64,000 nucleotides of DNA, taken from assembly GCA_964438705.1 (NCBI GenBank), contig CAYTKQ010000004.1, positions 62,001-126,000 on the forward strand, read 5' to 3'. Below, piece by piece: positions 56,962 to 64,000 of this stretch. Within the stretch, counting starts at the first letter, position 1; every line of letters starts with the position of its first letter. The stretch is from Christensenella sp964438705 (GTDB lineage: Bacteria > Bacillota > Clostridia > Christensenellales > Christensenellaceae). The notes under the pieces are model-generated. The model was given only the letters and a program-made list of their open reading frames with translations, was not told the DNA's origin and ran no database searches. The position numbers and the translations under genes are program-made.

Positions 56962-58271
56962 TGGCGCTGTTTAAACGACAGAAAAGCCCCGGGGAGGCGG
57001 AAGGGGGCCGTGACGTTTACAATCCGCATCAGACGATGCGCAGTTGGAACGAGCTTGCGGAATCCTACCAAAAACTTCCGCACCGCATCGGCTATGTGTA
57101 TGCGGAAATTTGTATGGAACAATTTTTTAGGATTTATAACCTGTTTGGCATCGATACGGGAAGAAAAAGCGTTGCTGAGCTTGCCAAAGTTTTGGCGGAA
57201 GAGGTCGGCGATGATGAGGTTTTGGTGCGTTCAGAGCTGGACAGCTTCGGGCTGCTGATCAAGATGGACGCGGGGCAGGAGCTCGGCATGCGCATACAGA
57301 GGATTTTGGATCGGCTTCGCAAGGTGCGAGTGTCCAACGGAAAGGTTCAATATGTGTATCCGCGCCGGTTCACCTGCGGCGTAGCCGAGGTGCTGGACGA
57401 AAACGATACGTTGGATGAGGTGCGGGAGATGGCTGAAGTCGCCCGGCGCAAATCAATTCAGGAAAAAGTCCCGTATTTGTTTTTTGAAAAAAGGATGCAG
57501 GATGAAACGCTTAAAATAAAGCATTTGCTCGACGATTCCGCAGGTGCGATGGAGCGAAACGAATTTGTTCCTTATTTTTTGCCGAAATATGATCTCAACA
57601 CAAGAGAAATCGTGGGCGCGGATATTCTGGCCCGATGGGATCACCCCGAGAACGGCATCATTATGCCGCAGGTATTTTTGCCGATGCTCGAGCAAAATGG
57701 AACGATCATGGAGCTCGATATGTATATGCTTGAGGAGGCGTGCAAGCTCATCAAAACATGGACGGAAAACGAAGCCATGCCCGTACCGCTGTCCATCAAC
57801 ATTGCGCCGCTGAACCTCTACAAAGAGGATTTTATAGAACGGATTATTGGTATCACGAAAAAATACGACGTCCCGCCCTGCCTGATCGAGCTTGAGCTGA
57901 GTGAAGAGGTTTTTTTCGAAAATAGTTTCTATCTGATCGAACATGGTTTAAAATTAAAGGAAGAGGGTTTCCGCTTGTCCATCGACAATTTCGGGGTCAC
58001 CTACACTTCACTGAGCTCCATGAAGGATTTGCCGGTGGATGTCGTCAAGCTGGATCGCAGATATATGGCCCAGAGCGATATACAGCGGGCCCAAATCGTA
58101 TTGAAGCACATTATTCAAATGGCGCAGGAACTGGGGATCATGATGGTTGCCGAGGGTATCGAAAAGGAAGGACAGGTCGATATGCTCAAAAATACGGGCT
58201 GTAGCTATGGAATGGGCTTCCTGTTCGCCAAACCGATGGCACTCGATGAATTCGAAGCGATGATGCTTTGA
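56961..58271 (+). CDS. Degenerate GGDEF-EAL signalling protein
   Basis: 436 residues. The N-terminal 175 residues resemble a GGDEF fold but the active-site motif reads ELDSF in LVRSELDSFGLLIKM, so cyclase activity is unlikely. The EAL domain (about 190-430) is recognisable: VGADILARWDHPENG (EAL changed to DIL), SINIAPLNLYKE, LIELELSEE, SIDNFGVTYTSLSSM (DDFG changed to DNFG), VVKLDRRYM and MVAEGIEKEGQ. The changes in metal-binding residues argue against normal phosphodiesterase activity; it may be a c-di-GMP receptor. It is translationally coupled to the FapA copy and followed 13 nt later by comFB. Confidence 0.88.
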   Translation: MALFKRQKSPGEAEGGRDVYNPHQTMRSWNELAESYQKLPHRIGYVYAEICMEQFFRIYNLFGIDTGRKSVAELAKVLAEEVGDDEVLVRSELDSFGLLIKMDAGQELGMRIQRILDRLRKVRVSNGKVQYVYPRRFTCGVAEVLDENDTLDEVREMAEVARRKSIQEKVPYLFFEKRMQDETLKIKHLLDDSAGAMERNEFVPYFLPKYDLNTREIVGADILARWDHPENGIIMPQVFLPMLEQNGTIMELDMYMLEEACKLIKTWTENEAMPVPLSINIAPLNLYKEDFIERIIGITKKYDVPPCLIELELSEEVFFENSFYLIEHGLKLKEEGFRLSIDNFGVTYTSLSSMKDLPVDVVKLDRRYMAQSDIQRAQIVLKHIIQMAQELGIMMVAEGIEKEGQVDMLKNTGCSYGMGFLFAKPMALDEFEAMML

Positions 58272-58284
58272 GCAAGGAGCGTAT

Positions 58285-58560
58285 ATGGGCGAAAGTATTG
58301 CCGTAAAGAATTTGACGGAGGATTTTGTGAACCAGTATATCGATGTCTGCATGCGGGAACAGGAAATGTGCGTGTGCGGGCGCTGCCGTGCGGATGTGTT
58401 TGCGCTTTCCTTAAACAATTTGCCGCCGCATTATGTGGTCAGCGGCGTGGGGGAAGCAATGGTGCGCCACGATGCACAGACCACGCAGGGTATTGCGGAT
58501 ATCGTTGGGGCAATCACGGCGGCGATCAAAATCGTGAAGGACAATCCACACCACGACTGA
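58285..58560 (+). CDS. ComFB family protein
   Basis: 91 residues. The pattern MCVCGRCRADVFALSLNNLP with PHYVV near the middle is typical of late-competence ComFB proteins, including CxCxxC. The Cys set suggests bound zinc. ComFB domains from cyanobacteria have been reported to bind cyclic dinucleotides; applying that here is inference. The helical N-terminus is LTEDFVNQYIDVCMREQE. It lies between the degenerate EAL gene and the cNMP-binding gene, all in one probable transcript. Confidence 0.88.
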   Translation: MGESIAVKNLTEDFVNQYIDVCMREQEMCVCGRCRADVFALSLNNLPPHYVVSGVGEAMVRHDAQTTQGIADIVGAITAAIKIVKDNPHHD

Positions 58561-58595
58561 ACAGATTGAACTGTATTTTTACGGGAGAAACGTGA

Positions 58596-59858
58596 ATGAT
58601 TGACATAAATTTGCTTCAAAACAGCGCGTACCATGAGCATTTTGCCTCCGGGCAGTTTATCGTATCCGCCAATGGACGTTTAAAAAAGATGTACATTCTT
58701 ATTTCCGGCGCGATCGGCGTTTACGATGTGGGCGGAAACAGGACAAACACCGTCGTGCCCGGACAGACGTTTGGGGAACGGTTCTTTTTTGGCGGGAGTC
58801 ATAAGCACAACTACCGCGCAGAGCAAGACGCGGTCGTTTTCGCCATTGCCGAGGACACCTTTGGGCCGGTGACGCAGGCGTCCGCCGCGCTGACATTTGC
58901 CCTAATGCGCGAGTTTCTGATCTCGTGCGGCGCTGTAGAAGAAGATGCGCAGGGCACATTCGAAGCCGTTCGTCCGGCAAATGAAGCGGTCGAGCATGAG
59001 CTTTCCCCTGCAATGAAGATGCAAAAAATGCTGCTCGAAAAGGCGGCGGCGCAATCCGTTGCCGCAGCGCAAAAAACGGAGCACACAAAGAGCAGTGTGA
59101 ATCAGGGGCAAAAGCGTTACGGTGTGCTGTTCCCCGAAGGGCACAAGGAATATCCGGGCGTGCAGGAGCCGGAAAACAAGCAGGTGCTTTTTCAAAAAGA
59201 ATATAAATGTCCATACTGCGGAAAAACGTTTCAGGCCTATAAAATATTTGCGTCAAAGCTCATGCCCATCGGCTCTCCGCGCTATGATTTCCGCAAGGAT
59301 TTCAAAGACTTTAAGATGGAATGGTATTCTGTGATCGTGTGTCCGGAATGTTATTTCAGTGCGCTGATCGATTATTTCACCGAGCCGGGAAGCTTGGTGA
59401 AGCAAAAAATAAAGCAGGAGCTGGAGGCGCTGCACGAAGATTTGGCACTTGACTTTTCCGCTGAACGCGATTTGGATTTTGTTTTTGCGGCGCATTATCT
59501 GGCGCTGCGCTGTGCGCCCGCCCTGCCCTCCAAGCAAAAACAGATCGATTTGAAGCTGTGGTCTGAACTCAGCTGGCTTTATGAGGATGCGGGAGACCAT
59601 GAGATGGAACTTTTCGCGGTGAACAAAGCGGCAGAGGCGGGGGAAGCGCTTTACATGGGCGGGAATTTGAACCCGGTGCAGGAGCAGATGATCTGCATGC
59701 AGATCGCCGGATTGCTGTACCGCACAGGAGAGCGGGAAAACATGTCGCGTTGGCTGTTTAAGGCCAAGACGTCCAAGATGGGCAAGCGCGTTTATACAAA
59801 CATGGCCGACGATCTGTGGGAGGCCGTCAAGGACGAAAAACACGGGACAAAGGAATAG
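58596..59858 (+). CDS. Cyclic-nucleotide-binding domain fused to DUF2225
   Basis: 420 residues. The N-terminal 110 residues have the CAP_ED/cNMP-binding beta-barrel pattern (FASGQFIVSANGRLKKMYIL, ISGAIGVYDVGGN, FGERFFFGG); the usual phosphate-binding FGE..L...R is only partly kept. The C-terminal part from about 205 is DUF2225: YKCPYCGKTFQAYKIFASKL, and MEWYSVIVCPECYFSALIDY, with two CxxC pairs for zinc. The last third is helical, TPR-like (KLWSELSWLYEDAGDHEMEL). The link of the two domains is uncommon as far as I know. It ends the four-gene unit; 35 nt after comFB. Confidence 0.8.
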   Translation: MIDINLLQNSAYHEHFASGQFIVSANGRLKKMYILISGAIGVYDVGGNRTNTVVPGQTFGERFFFGGSHKHNYRAEQDAVVFAIAEDTFGPVTQASAALTFALMREFLISCGAVEEDAQGTFEAVRPANEAVEHELSPAMKMQKMLLEKAAAQSVAAAQKTEHTKSSVNQGQKRYGVLFPEGHKEYPGVQEPENKQVLFQKEYKCPYCGKTFQAYKIFASKLMPIGSPRYDFRKDFKDFKMEWYSVIVCPECYFSALIDYFTEPGSLVKQKIKQELEALHEDLALDFSAERDLDFVFAAHYLALRCAPALPSKQKQIDLKLWSELSWLYEDAGDHEMELFAVNKAAEAGEALYMGGNLNPVQEQMICMQIAGLLYRTGERENMSRWLFKAKTSKMGKRVYTNMADDLWEAVKDEKHGTKE

Positions 59859-59860
59859 AA

Positions 59861-59902
59861 AAAAGGTTATGCGCAAAGAGGCTTTCTCACTAAGCGTATA
59901 AC
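59861..59902 (-). terminator. Terminator of the pyridoxamine-oxidase-like gene
   Basis: On the minus strand a 9-bp stem (one G-U; 59894-59902 with 59866-59874) around a 19-nt loop is followed by CTTTTTT. It lies 30 nt beyond the stop of the minus-strand gene at 59932 and in the convergent gap with the DUF2225 gene, so it may also affect that transcript. Confidence 0.6.
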
Positions 59903-59931
59903 AATGCATATTATAGGATTCGAGGTGCCCT

Positions 59932-60366
59932 CTACAGCAGGATTTCAGGCGCCTCGTCAAAATTGGTTTCCATCGTCCACAGCTTTGCCTTGCCATCCTG
60001 CATGCGGAAGACCGCAAGGGTTTCATAGAAGCTTTCCATCTCACCGTTGTCCTTCCATGTGCGCAGAAAGGCGCGGGAGGGATGGGCGGTGATTTCTTCC
60101 TTGAGGGCACGGTCGTCCACGAGCTCAAGACTGCCGGATACGCGGACCTGTGCGCCGGTCTTTTGATCCACAAAGCAAAGCTCGGCGCTTGGGCAGGCGA
60201 GGATCTGCGAATAGACGTTCTTCATCGTTCCCGTATGGAACAAAATACCGTCCTCTCCGGCACGATAGAGCAGCATCCCGCGCACGCGGGGGACCTGACC
60301 GTCTACGGTAGCCAGAAAAAATGCGGGATTTTCATTCATCAATTCATAAATTTGTTCTTTGCGCAT
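59932..60366 (-). CDS. Pyridoxamine 5'-phosphate oxidase-like protein
   Basis: 144 residues, split-barrel flavin-type fold: MNENPAFFLATVDGQVPRVR, GMLLYRAGEDGILFHTGTMK, AELCFVDQKTGAQVRVSGSL. Such small single-domain members often bind FMN or F420-like cofactors and reduce unknown substrates; vitamin B6 oxidase activity cannot be assumed. The ATG has GGAGG 8 nt upstream. It shares strand with the AraC gene 79 nt upstream. Confidence 0.88.
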   Translation of the reverse strand: MRKEQIYELMNENPAFFLATVDGQVPRVRGMLLYRAGEDGILFHTGTMKNVYSQILACPSAELCFVDQKTGAQVRVSGSLELVDDRALKEEITAHPSRAFLRTWKDNGEMESFYETLAVFRMQDGKAKLWTMETNFDEAPEILL

Positions 60367-60445
60367 AAAAAGCGACCTCCAATTCTGTTTGACATTGATT
60401 ATAAACGCCGGAACGCAAAGCCGCTTTCAAAAAACAACTGTATCT

Positions 60446-61318
60446 TTATAGATTTGCGTACAAAGAACGATACGCTGAAGGGGTGAAGCCGTAACGCTTC
60501 TTAAAGCTGGACGAGAGATGCGCGGCGGAGGAAAATGCGCATTGCTGGGCGATTTCCGTGATGCTGTATTCACTGCCGATCAAAAGCTTTTTTGCGTTTT
60601 TCAGCCGGACGCGCAGGAGATAGGCACCGGGTGTAAAACCCGTTTCATCCGAAAACCTGCGTGAGAATGCCGAAACGCAAAGGCCGACCCGCTGTGCCAG
60701 CGTACGCACGGAAAGAGGAGAAGCAAATGATTGGTGGATATATTCCACTGTGGACCGTACTGCCGCACTTTTGGGCCGCAGATGCCCTGATTCCGTCGCA
60801 AACGCGTGCCGGAGCAGGTCGTTGACGATGAGAAAGCCGGTCGCGTCAAGAACCGCACCGCGGCCGGGCGCGCCGTCTTCATATTCCTCCATGAAGCGGG
60901 CGATCAGGGGCATGATTTCTCTGGGAACAAAAAAGGAATACCAATCTCCACCGGATGGCGGGACGATCCCGAGCCCCGCACAGACCGTACCGATAAGCCG
61001 CTCCGAAGCCATGATGGCGATGTAGCGCACAAATTCGTCTTCTGCGGACTCCTCGTGCGGCACATCCGGCGGCAGGACCGCCGCGGCGTAGTGGTTTTCG
61101 TCAGGGGACAGCCCCGTATCGACCACACTGTCGTTTTTATTGAATAAAATGACAAACGAATACGATGGATGCGTGTGCCCGGTTTTCACGGCGTAGCCGC
61201 AAAAGCCGGTGCTGGGCACAAAGATGCCCACGTCTTTGCACACATAGGAATCCACATGCTTCAAATCCAACGCGGTGATGCTGCCCACCAGCGCGCGGAT
61301 GTCGTCTAAATCACGCAT
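60446..61318 (-). CDS. AraC-family transcriptional regulator
   Basis: 290 residues. The N-terminal half has a cupin-like sensor domain (TGHTHPSYSFVILF; AAAVLPPDVPHEE). The C-terminal AraC DNA-binding domain contains two helix-turn-helix units: SPLSVRTLAQRVGLCVSAFS with RRFSDETGFTPGAYLLRVRL, and SITEIAQQCAFSSAAHLSSS with FKKRYGFTPSAYR. The frame opens to 61363, but the ATG at 61318 has GGAGGGA upstream. Ligand and targets unknown; the neighbours on the same strand may be regulated. Confidence 0.93.
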   Translation of the reverse strand: MRDLDDIRALVGSITALDLKHVDSYVCKDVGIFVPSTGFCGYAVKTGHTHPSYSFVILFNKNDSVVDTGLSPDENHYAAAVLPPDVPHEESAEDEFVRYIAIMASERLIGTVCAGLGIVPPSGGDWYSFFVPREIMPLIARFMEEYEDGAPGRGAVLDATGFLIVNDLLRHAFATESGHLRPKSAAVRSTVEYIHQSFASPLSVRTLAQRVGLCVSAFSRRFSDETGFTPGAYLLRVRLKNAKKLLIGSEYSITEIAQQCAFSSAAHLSSSFKKRYGFTPSAYRSLYANL

Positions 61319-61411
61319 TCGCGTCCCTCCGGCACTTTGGCTTTGTAGTTCAAAATAACACAAATTTGTCGCTTAATCAATGCCCGCGATGCTTTTATTG
61401 TGTCGCATGGT

Positions 61412-61942
61412 TTATTTTGCAGTCCAGTCGAATGTGACATCCGCGCCGTTCGTACCCAGCGCGGCGGCGAGGCCGGAAGGATCTTCCACATAGCCAAGCC
61501 GAACATAACCGCCGAAGGAGTTGGGGAAGGTTTCATAAAATAAAACCAGCGTATTTGCGGACCACAGCATGATTTCGCCCGCGTGCATCTCTGCGGGCTG
61601 TTCGGTGGCGAAGAAGGGGAGGTTCTCCGGCAGATCGCAATATTTTTCATTGCCGTTGAGCTCAGACATTTCAAACGAGACGGGGACCTGATTGAGCAGT
61701 GTGCGCGTTGTTTCCGTGTCATAAAATTGTGCGGAAAAGGTCTGCTCTCCAATGGTCACGCTGCCCGCTATCCTATTCGGCGTTGGTTCGGCGGACGAAC
61801 TGCCTGTGGCTTCGGCGGAGGGAATGGCGGTCGATTGAATTGCCGGGCCGTCTAAAACTTCTATGGAAGGCTGGGATGCGGGCGCGCCGCACCCTGTAAG
61901 CGCCAGCACGCCTGAAAGCAGGAGCAGCAAATATTTTTTCAT
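61412..61942 (-). CDS. Lipoprotein with cyclophilin-like domain
   Basis: 176 residues. The signal peptide ends in the lipobox LALTGC (Cys18), so it is anchored to the outer face of the membrane. A Ser/Thr/Pro-rich linker (about 20-60) leads to a cyclophilin-like-2 type domain (GSVTIGEQTFSAQFYDTETT; NLPFFATEQPAEMHAGEIML; LVLFYETFPNSFGGYVRLGY). A promoter with TTTACA and TATGAT lies just upstream. Function unknown. Confidence 0.85.
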   Translation of the reverse strand: MKKYLLLLLSGVLALTGCGAPASQPSIEVLDGPAIQSTAIPSAEATGSSSAEPTPNRIAGSVTIGEQTFSAQFYDTETTRTLLNQVPVSFEMSELNGNEKYCDLPENLPFFATEQPAEMHAGEIMLWSANTLVLFYETFPNSFGGYVRLGYVEDPSGLAAALGTNGADVTFDWTAK

Positions 61943-61974
61943 CGGTTTTCTCCTTTGCCGTGTTCTTTCTATCT

Positions 61975-62003
61975 ATCATAAAGCCGATAAAAAAATATGT
62001 AAA
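61975..62003 (-). promoter_or_regulatory. Sigma-A-type promoter of the lipoprotein gene
   Basis: On the minus strand TTTACA (61998-62003) is separated by 17 nt from TATGAT (61975-61980), about 32 nt before the ATG at 61942. Both elements match 5 of 6 consensus bases. Confidence 0.65.
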
Positions 62004-62056
62004 ATACCTATATAAAATAGGATGCAATGCCCAAAAGGCATGTAAACGAGGACGGC

Positions 62057-62821
62057 CTATTGACCAAACCCATGCTCCAGTAAAAATTTCTCAAACTTTT
62101 TTTCGCTGAAAATCTCATTGGTCACAAACGCTCCGTCATAGAAAAACGCATAAGTCGTAAAAGGCGTGGGCGCGCTTTGAGCCTGTTCGCGCGTGGAGAG
62201 CTTGTGCGTGACGAGCGTTGCGCCATGCGCCTTCGCCATCCTTGCGATCAGCGGTACGTATTTATCCGTATGCGGGCATTGGTTGGTGTAGTAAAGAACC
62301 ATTTCCTTCTCGTCGATTTTTCCCGATTTGGCGCACGAACGAAAGCGCGGAACGGGCGCTTCATCCGCAAAGGACAGACAGTAGAGCACAAAATCCGGCA
62401 GCGCGGTATCCGCGGCATAAAAGCCTCTGTGCTTCAAATAGCCGGGGTCTGAAAGAAAACTGCGCTTCTTTTCCGAGGAAACCACGCTCAGCCCGCGCAT
62501 GCCGCGCGCCTTTGCGTCCGCGATGCAATCGTCGAGCAGCGCGTTTGCGTATCCCTGCCCCTTGAACTGTCCGGATACCCAAAAGCAGTTGATGTGCATA
62601 TATCCGTCCGCTTCGATGGGGCACCAGGCATTTTCGGCGGGCATATATTCAATAAAGACCTTACCCCGCGCGTCCAGCCTGCGGAACGTGAGGCCGTCCG
62701 CGAAGCGCTCCTTCATCCAGCCTTTTTTGGACGAAACGCACGTCTCGCCCTTTTTGTCGGTAATCGCGCAGCAGATGTGCGCGTGTTCAATATTTTCACT
62801 GTTGACCGTTATAAAATCCAT
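62057..62821 (-). CDS. GNAT N-acetyltransferase, YoaP-like
   Basis: 254 residues. A GNAT domain (about 1-150) with the acetyl-CoA loop QFKGQGYANALLDDCIADAK and GLSVVSSEKKRSFLSDPGYL, followed by a C-terminal YoaP-type domain (MVLYYTNQCPHTDKYVPLIA), which is thioredoxin-like in appearance with a single Cys. Substrate unknown. The ATG has AAAGGAG upstream and a good promoter overlaps the end of the LysR gene. Confidence 0.87.
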   Translation of the reverse strand: MDFITVNSENIEHAHICCAITDKKGETCVSSKKGWMKERFADGLTFRRLDARGKVFIEYMPAENAWCPIEADGYMHINCFWVSGQFKGQGYANALLDDCIADAKARGMRGLSVVSSEKKRSFLSDPGYLKHRGFYAADTALPDFVLYCLSFADEAPVPRFRSCAKSGKIDEKEMVLYYTNQCPHTDKYVPLIARMAKAHGATLVTHKLSTREQAQSAPTPFTTYAFFYDGAFVTNEIFSEKKFEKFLLEHGFGQ

Positions 62822-62847
62822 GGCAGGCTCCTTTTGTCATTGGCTTG

Positions 62848-62876
62848 ATTTTATCTTAACACATATAACCTGACAA
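62848..62876 (-). promoter_or_regulatory. Sigma-A-type promoter of the GNAT gene
   Basis: On the minus strand TTGTCA (62871-62876) is separated by 17 nt from TAAAAT (62848-62853), about 26 nt before the start codon. A short TGACA/TGTCA inverted repeat (62871-62885) overlaps the -35. Confidence 0.6.
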
Positions 62877-62882
62877 AGAATG

Positions 62883-63767
62883 TCAGCATTCCAACTGCAC
62901 AGAGGATTTTTTTGCAATGTCGAGAAAGCCGCGCAGAGGCGGGGAAAGATATTTGTCGCGGCGGTAAACGGTGTAGTTTTTATTTTGGAGGTGCAGGCCG
63001 CGCACGGATACGCGCCGCAATTCTCCGGCGGCAAGTTCATTTCTCACAAGAATTTCGGGCAGGATGCTGATGCCAAGCCCGCTCTTTGCCGCGCGGATCA
63101 GCGCCTGCGAATCCACGCTTGTCCACACCGGCTCTGCGGCGAGGCCATGCAGCATGAGCGCGCTGTCGAACACGTCGCGCACAGAGCTTCCCTTTTCGCG
63201 CAGCAGAAGCTTCTCGCGCACAAGCGTTTGCGGTGTGAGGGGAAAGGGCGGCACACACGCGGGTGCGCACACTGCGGCGATCTCAAAAGAGGAAAAGGCG
63301 TGCGCGATCAGCCGGTGATCGGGGCTTCCGCCCTCGATGAGCGCGGCGTCGATCTTGTTTGCCAGAAGCTTTTCCATATTGTGCTGGGCGGTGTCCACTT
63401 CAATGACGGCAGGAGCGCTTTGGAAAACCTCGTAAAAGCGGTGCATGATGCCGGGCAGCAGAAAATTGGCGATGGTGATGCTCGAACCGATGCGTATGGG
63501 GGAAACGAATTCCAACGAGCCGCAGCTCTTCTCAAGGTCCTCGTGCAGTTCCACGATGCGCGCGGCTTTTTCATAGAAGGCCTGCCCCGCACCGGTCAGG
63601 GCAATTTTACGGGAGATGCGGTCGAAGAGGGTGCAGCCTGTCGCCGCCTCAAGCTCCGCCACCACGTGAGAGACTGCGGGCTGTGTCATATAAAGCCGCT
63701 GCGCCGCCCTCGTAAAGCTCATTTCTTCGCACACCGCGCAAAACACGCTCAATTGCCGCAGATTCAT
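62883..63767 (-). CDS. LysR-family transcriptional regulator
   Basis: 294 residues. The winged helix-turn-helix is MNLRQLSVFCAVCEEMSFTR with AAQRLYMTQPAVSHVVAELE, followed by the periplasmic-binding-like effector domain (IRIGSSITIANFLLPGIMHR). The frame opens further upstream, but the ATG at 63767 has GGAGG about 9 nt before it and gives the canonical LysR start. It diverges from a chromate-type transporter gene, which it may regulate. Confidence 0.94.
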   Translation of the reverse strand: MNLRQLSVFCAVCEEMSFTRAAQRLYMTQPAVSHVVAELEAATGCTLFDRISRKIALTGAGQAFYEKAARIVELHEDLEKSCGSLEFVSPIRIGSSITIANFLLPGIMHRFYEVFQSAPAVIEVDTAQHNMEKLLANKIDAALIEGGSPDHRLIAHAFSSFEIAAVCAPACVPPFPLTPQTLVREKLLLREKGSSVRDVFDSALMLHGLAAEPVWTSVDSQALIRAAKSGLGISILPEILVRNELAAGELRRVSVRGLHLQNKNYTVYRRDKYLSPPLRGFLDIAKKSSVQLEC

Positions 63768-63874
63768 AAAGCTGCCTCCTCTATACATGATGATTAAATA
63801 ATGTATTTCATAAAATAATAACATTTTAATTATGATATCGCAACCGCTATAATAAAGGTGGAAAAGGAGCGGAT

Positions 63875-64000
63875 ATGGAGAATAAGGCGTCTTTGTTGTG
63901 GCTGTTCGGGATCAATCTGTTCATCAGCGCGTTTACCTTTGGCGGCGGGTATGTGGTGGTGCCGATGATCCGTAAATATTTTGTGGAAAAAAAGGGCCTG
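63875..64000 (+). CDS. Chromate transporter family protein, N-terminal part (cut by the window edge)
   Basis: The 42 residues seen read MENKASLLWLFGINLFISAF, then the CHR-family signature FGGGYVVVPMIRKYF. Such proteins export chromate or related oxyanions, but the real substrate is often unknown. AAAAGGAG lies 7 nt before the ATG. A TATAAT box (63848-63853) lies upstream without a clear -35. The intergenic region with the divergent LysR gene (63768-63874) is AT-rich and would hold the operator. Confidence 0.8.
   Translation, partial: MENKASLLWLFGINLFISAFTFGGGYVVVPMIRKYFVEKKGL

Noticed and set aside
62009..62040. Terminator after the GNAT gene (ATGCC/GGCAT hairpin)
   Set aside because: Only a 5-bp stem and no T-run on either strand.
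1..64000. CRISPR arrays, insertion sequences, tRNA or rRNA genes
   Set aside because: No regularly spaced direct repeats, transposase motifs or RNA gene sequences were noticed; a tRNA or covariance scan was not possible here.

Overview
The window is almost entirely one flagellar and chemotaxis supercluster. The organism looks like a Gram-positive-type Bacillota, most likely in class Clostridia; the sequence does not let me place it lower. The reasons are the complete rod-hook-filament-export gene set without P- or L-ring genes (no flgH or flgI), the CheC/CheD/CheV adaptation genes, a FliY-type switch protein, a FliW/CsrA pair, SwrD/FlbD, a SwrB-like protein, YaaR and YviE homologues, and Shine-Dalgarno sequences close to AGGAGG. 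Non-ATG starts, especially TTG, are common. No rRNA, tRNA, CRISPR array or insertion sequence was recognised.

Layout. Positions 1-806 (minus) hold the N-terminal part of flagellin, cut by the window edge, behind a sigma-28-type promoter and a leader of about 190 nt rich in hairpins. Diverging from it is a short orphan protein resembling the FliD C-terminus (1285-1998), followed by a terminator. A sigma-A-type promoter near 2175-2203 then begins the main plus-strand cluster: cheC-cheD-cheY-cheA-cheW-mcp (2438-8435); fliF-fliG-fliH-fliI-fliJ-motE-like-fliK-flgD-flgE-flbD-motA-motB-fliL-fliM-fliY-cheB (8524-23699); a small convergent FlhB-C-like gene with its own promoter; a second FliK-like gene and a predicted wall hydrolase (24087-26766); fliD-fliS-fliT-yaaR-cheR-lytic transglycosylase-EAL/HDOD-hemerythrin-cheV (26878-34824); flgB-flgC-fliE-fliO-fliP-fliQ-fliR-flhB-flhA-flhF-flhG-pilZ-sigD-fapA-swrB (34837-47864); and the late block flgF-flgG-yvyF-flgM-flgN-flgK-flgL-yviE-fliW-csrA (47941-55242), which ends in a strong terminator.

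Beyond that terminator lies a compact four-gene unit: a second FapA/DUF342 protein, a degenerate GGDEF-EAL protein, a ComFB protein and a cNMP-binding-DUF2225 fusion (55381-59858). I consider it the best candidate for an undescribed signalling module linked to motility. The right flank (59932-64000) holds unrelated accessory genes: a pyridoxamine-oxidase-like protein, an AraC regulator, a lipoprotein with a cyclophilin-like domain, a GNAT/YoaP-like protein, a LysR regulator and the start of a divergent chromate-type transporter.

How the parts fit. The early genes build the basal body, export gate, motor and hook. FlhF/FlhG set flagellar placement, and FlgM holds sigma-28 until the hook is finished. 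Three sigma-28-type promoters share TAAAGTT and a 16-nt spacer; they serve flagellin, fliD and the flgF-to-csrA block. FliW and CsrA are expected to tune flagellin translation through GGA motifs in its leader. Cyclic-di-GMP-type input is suggested by a PilZ protein, two degenerate EAL proteins and ComFB. FliD, FlgE and FlgL are enlarged by duplicated internal modules, so the exposed surface of hook, junction and cap may be unusual.
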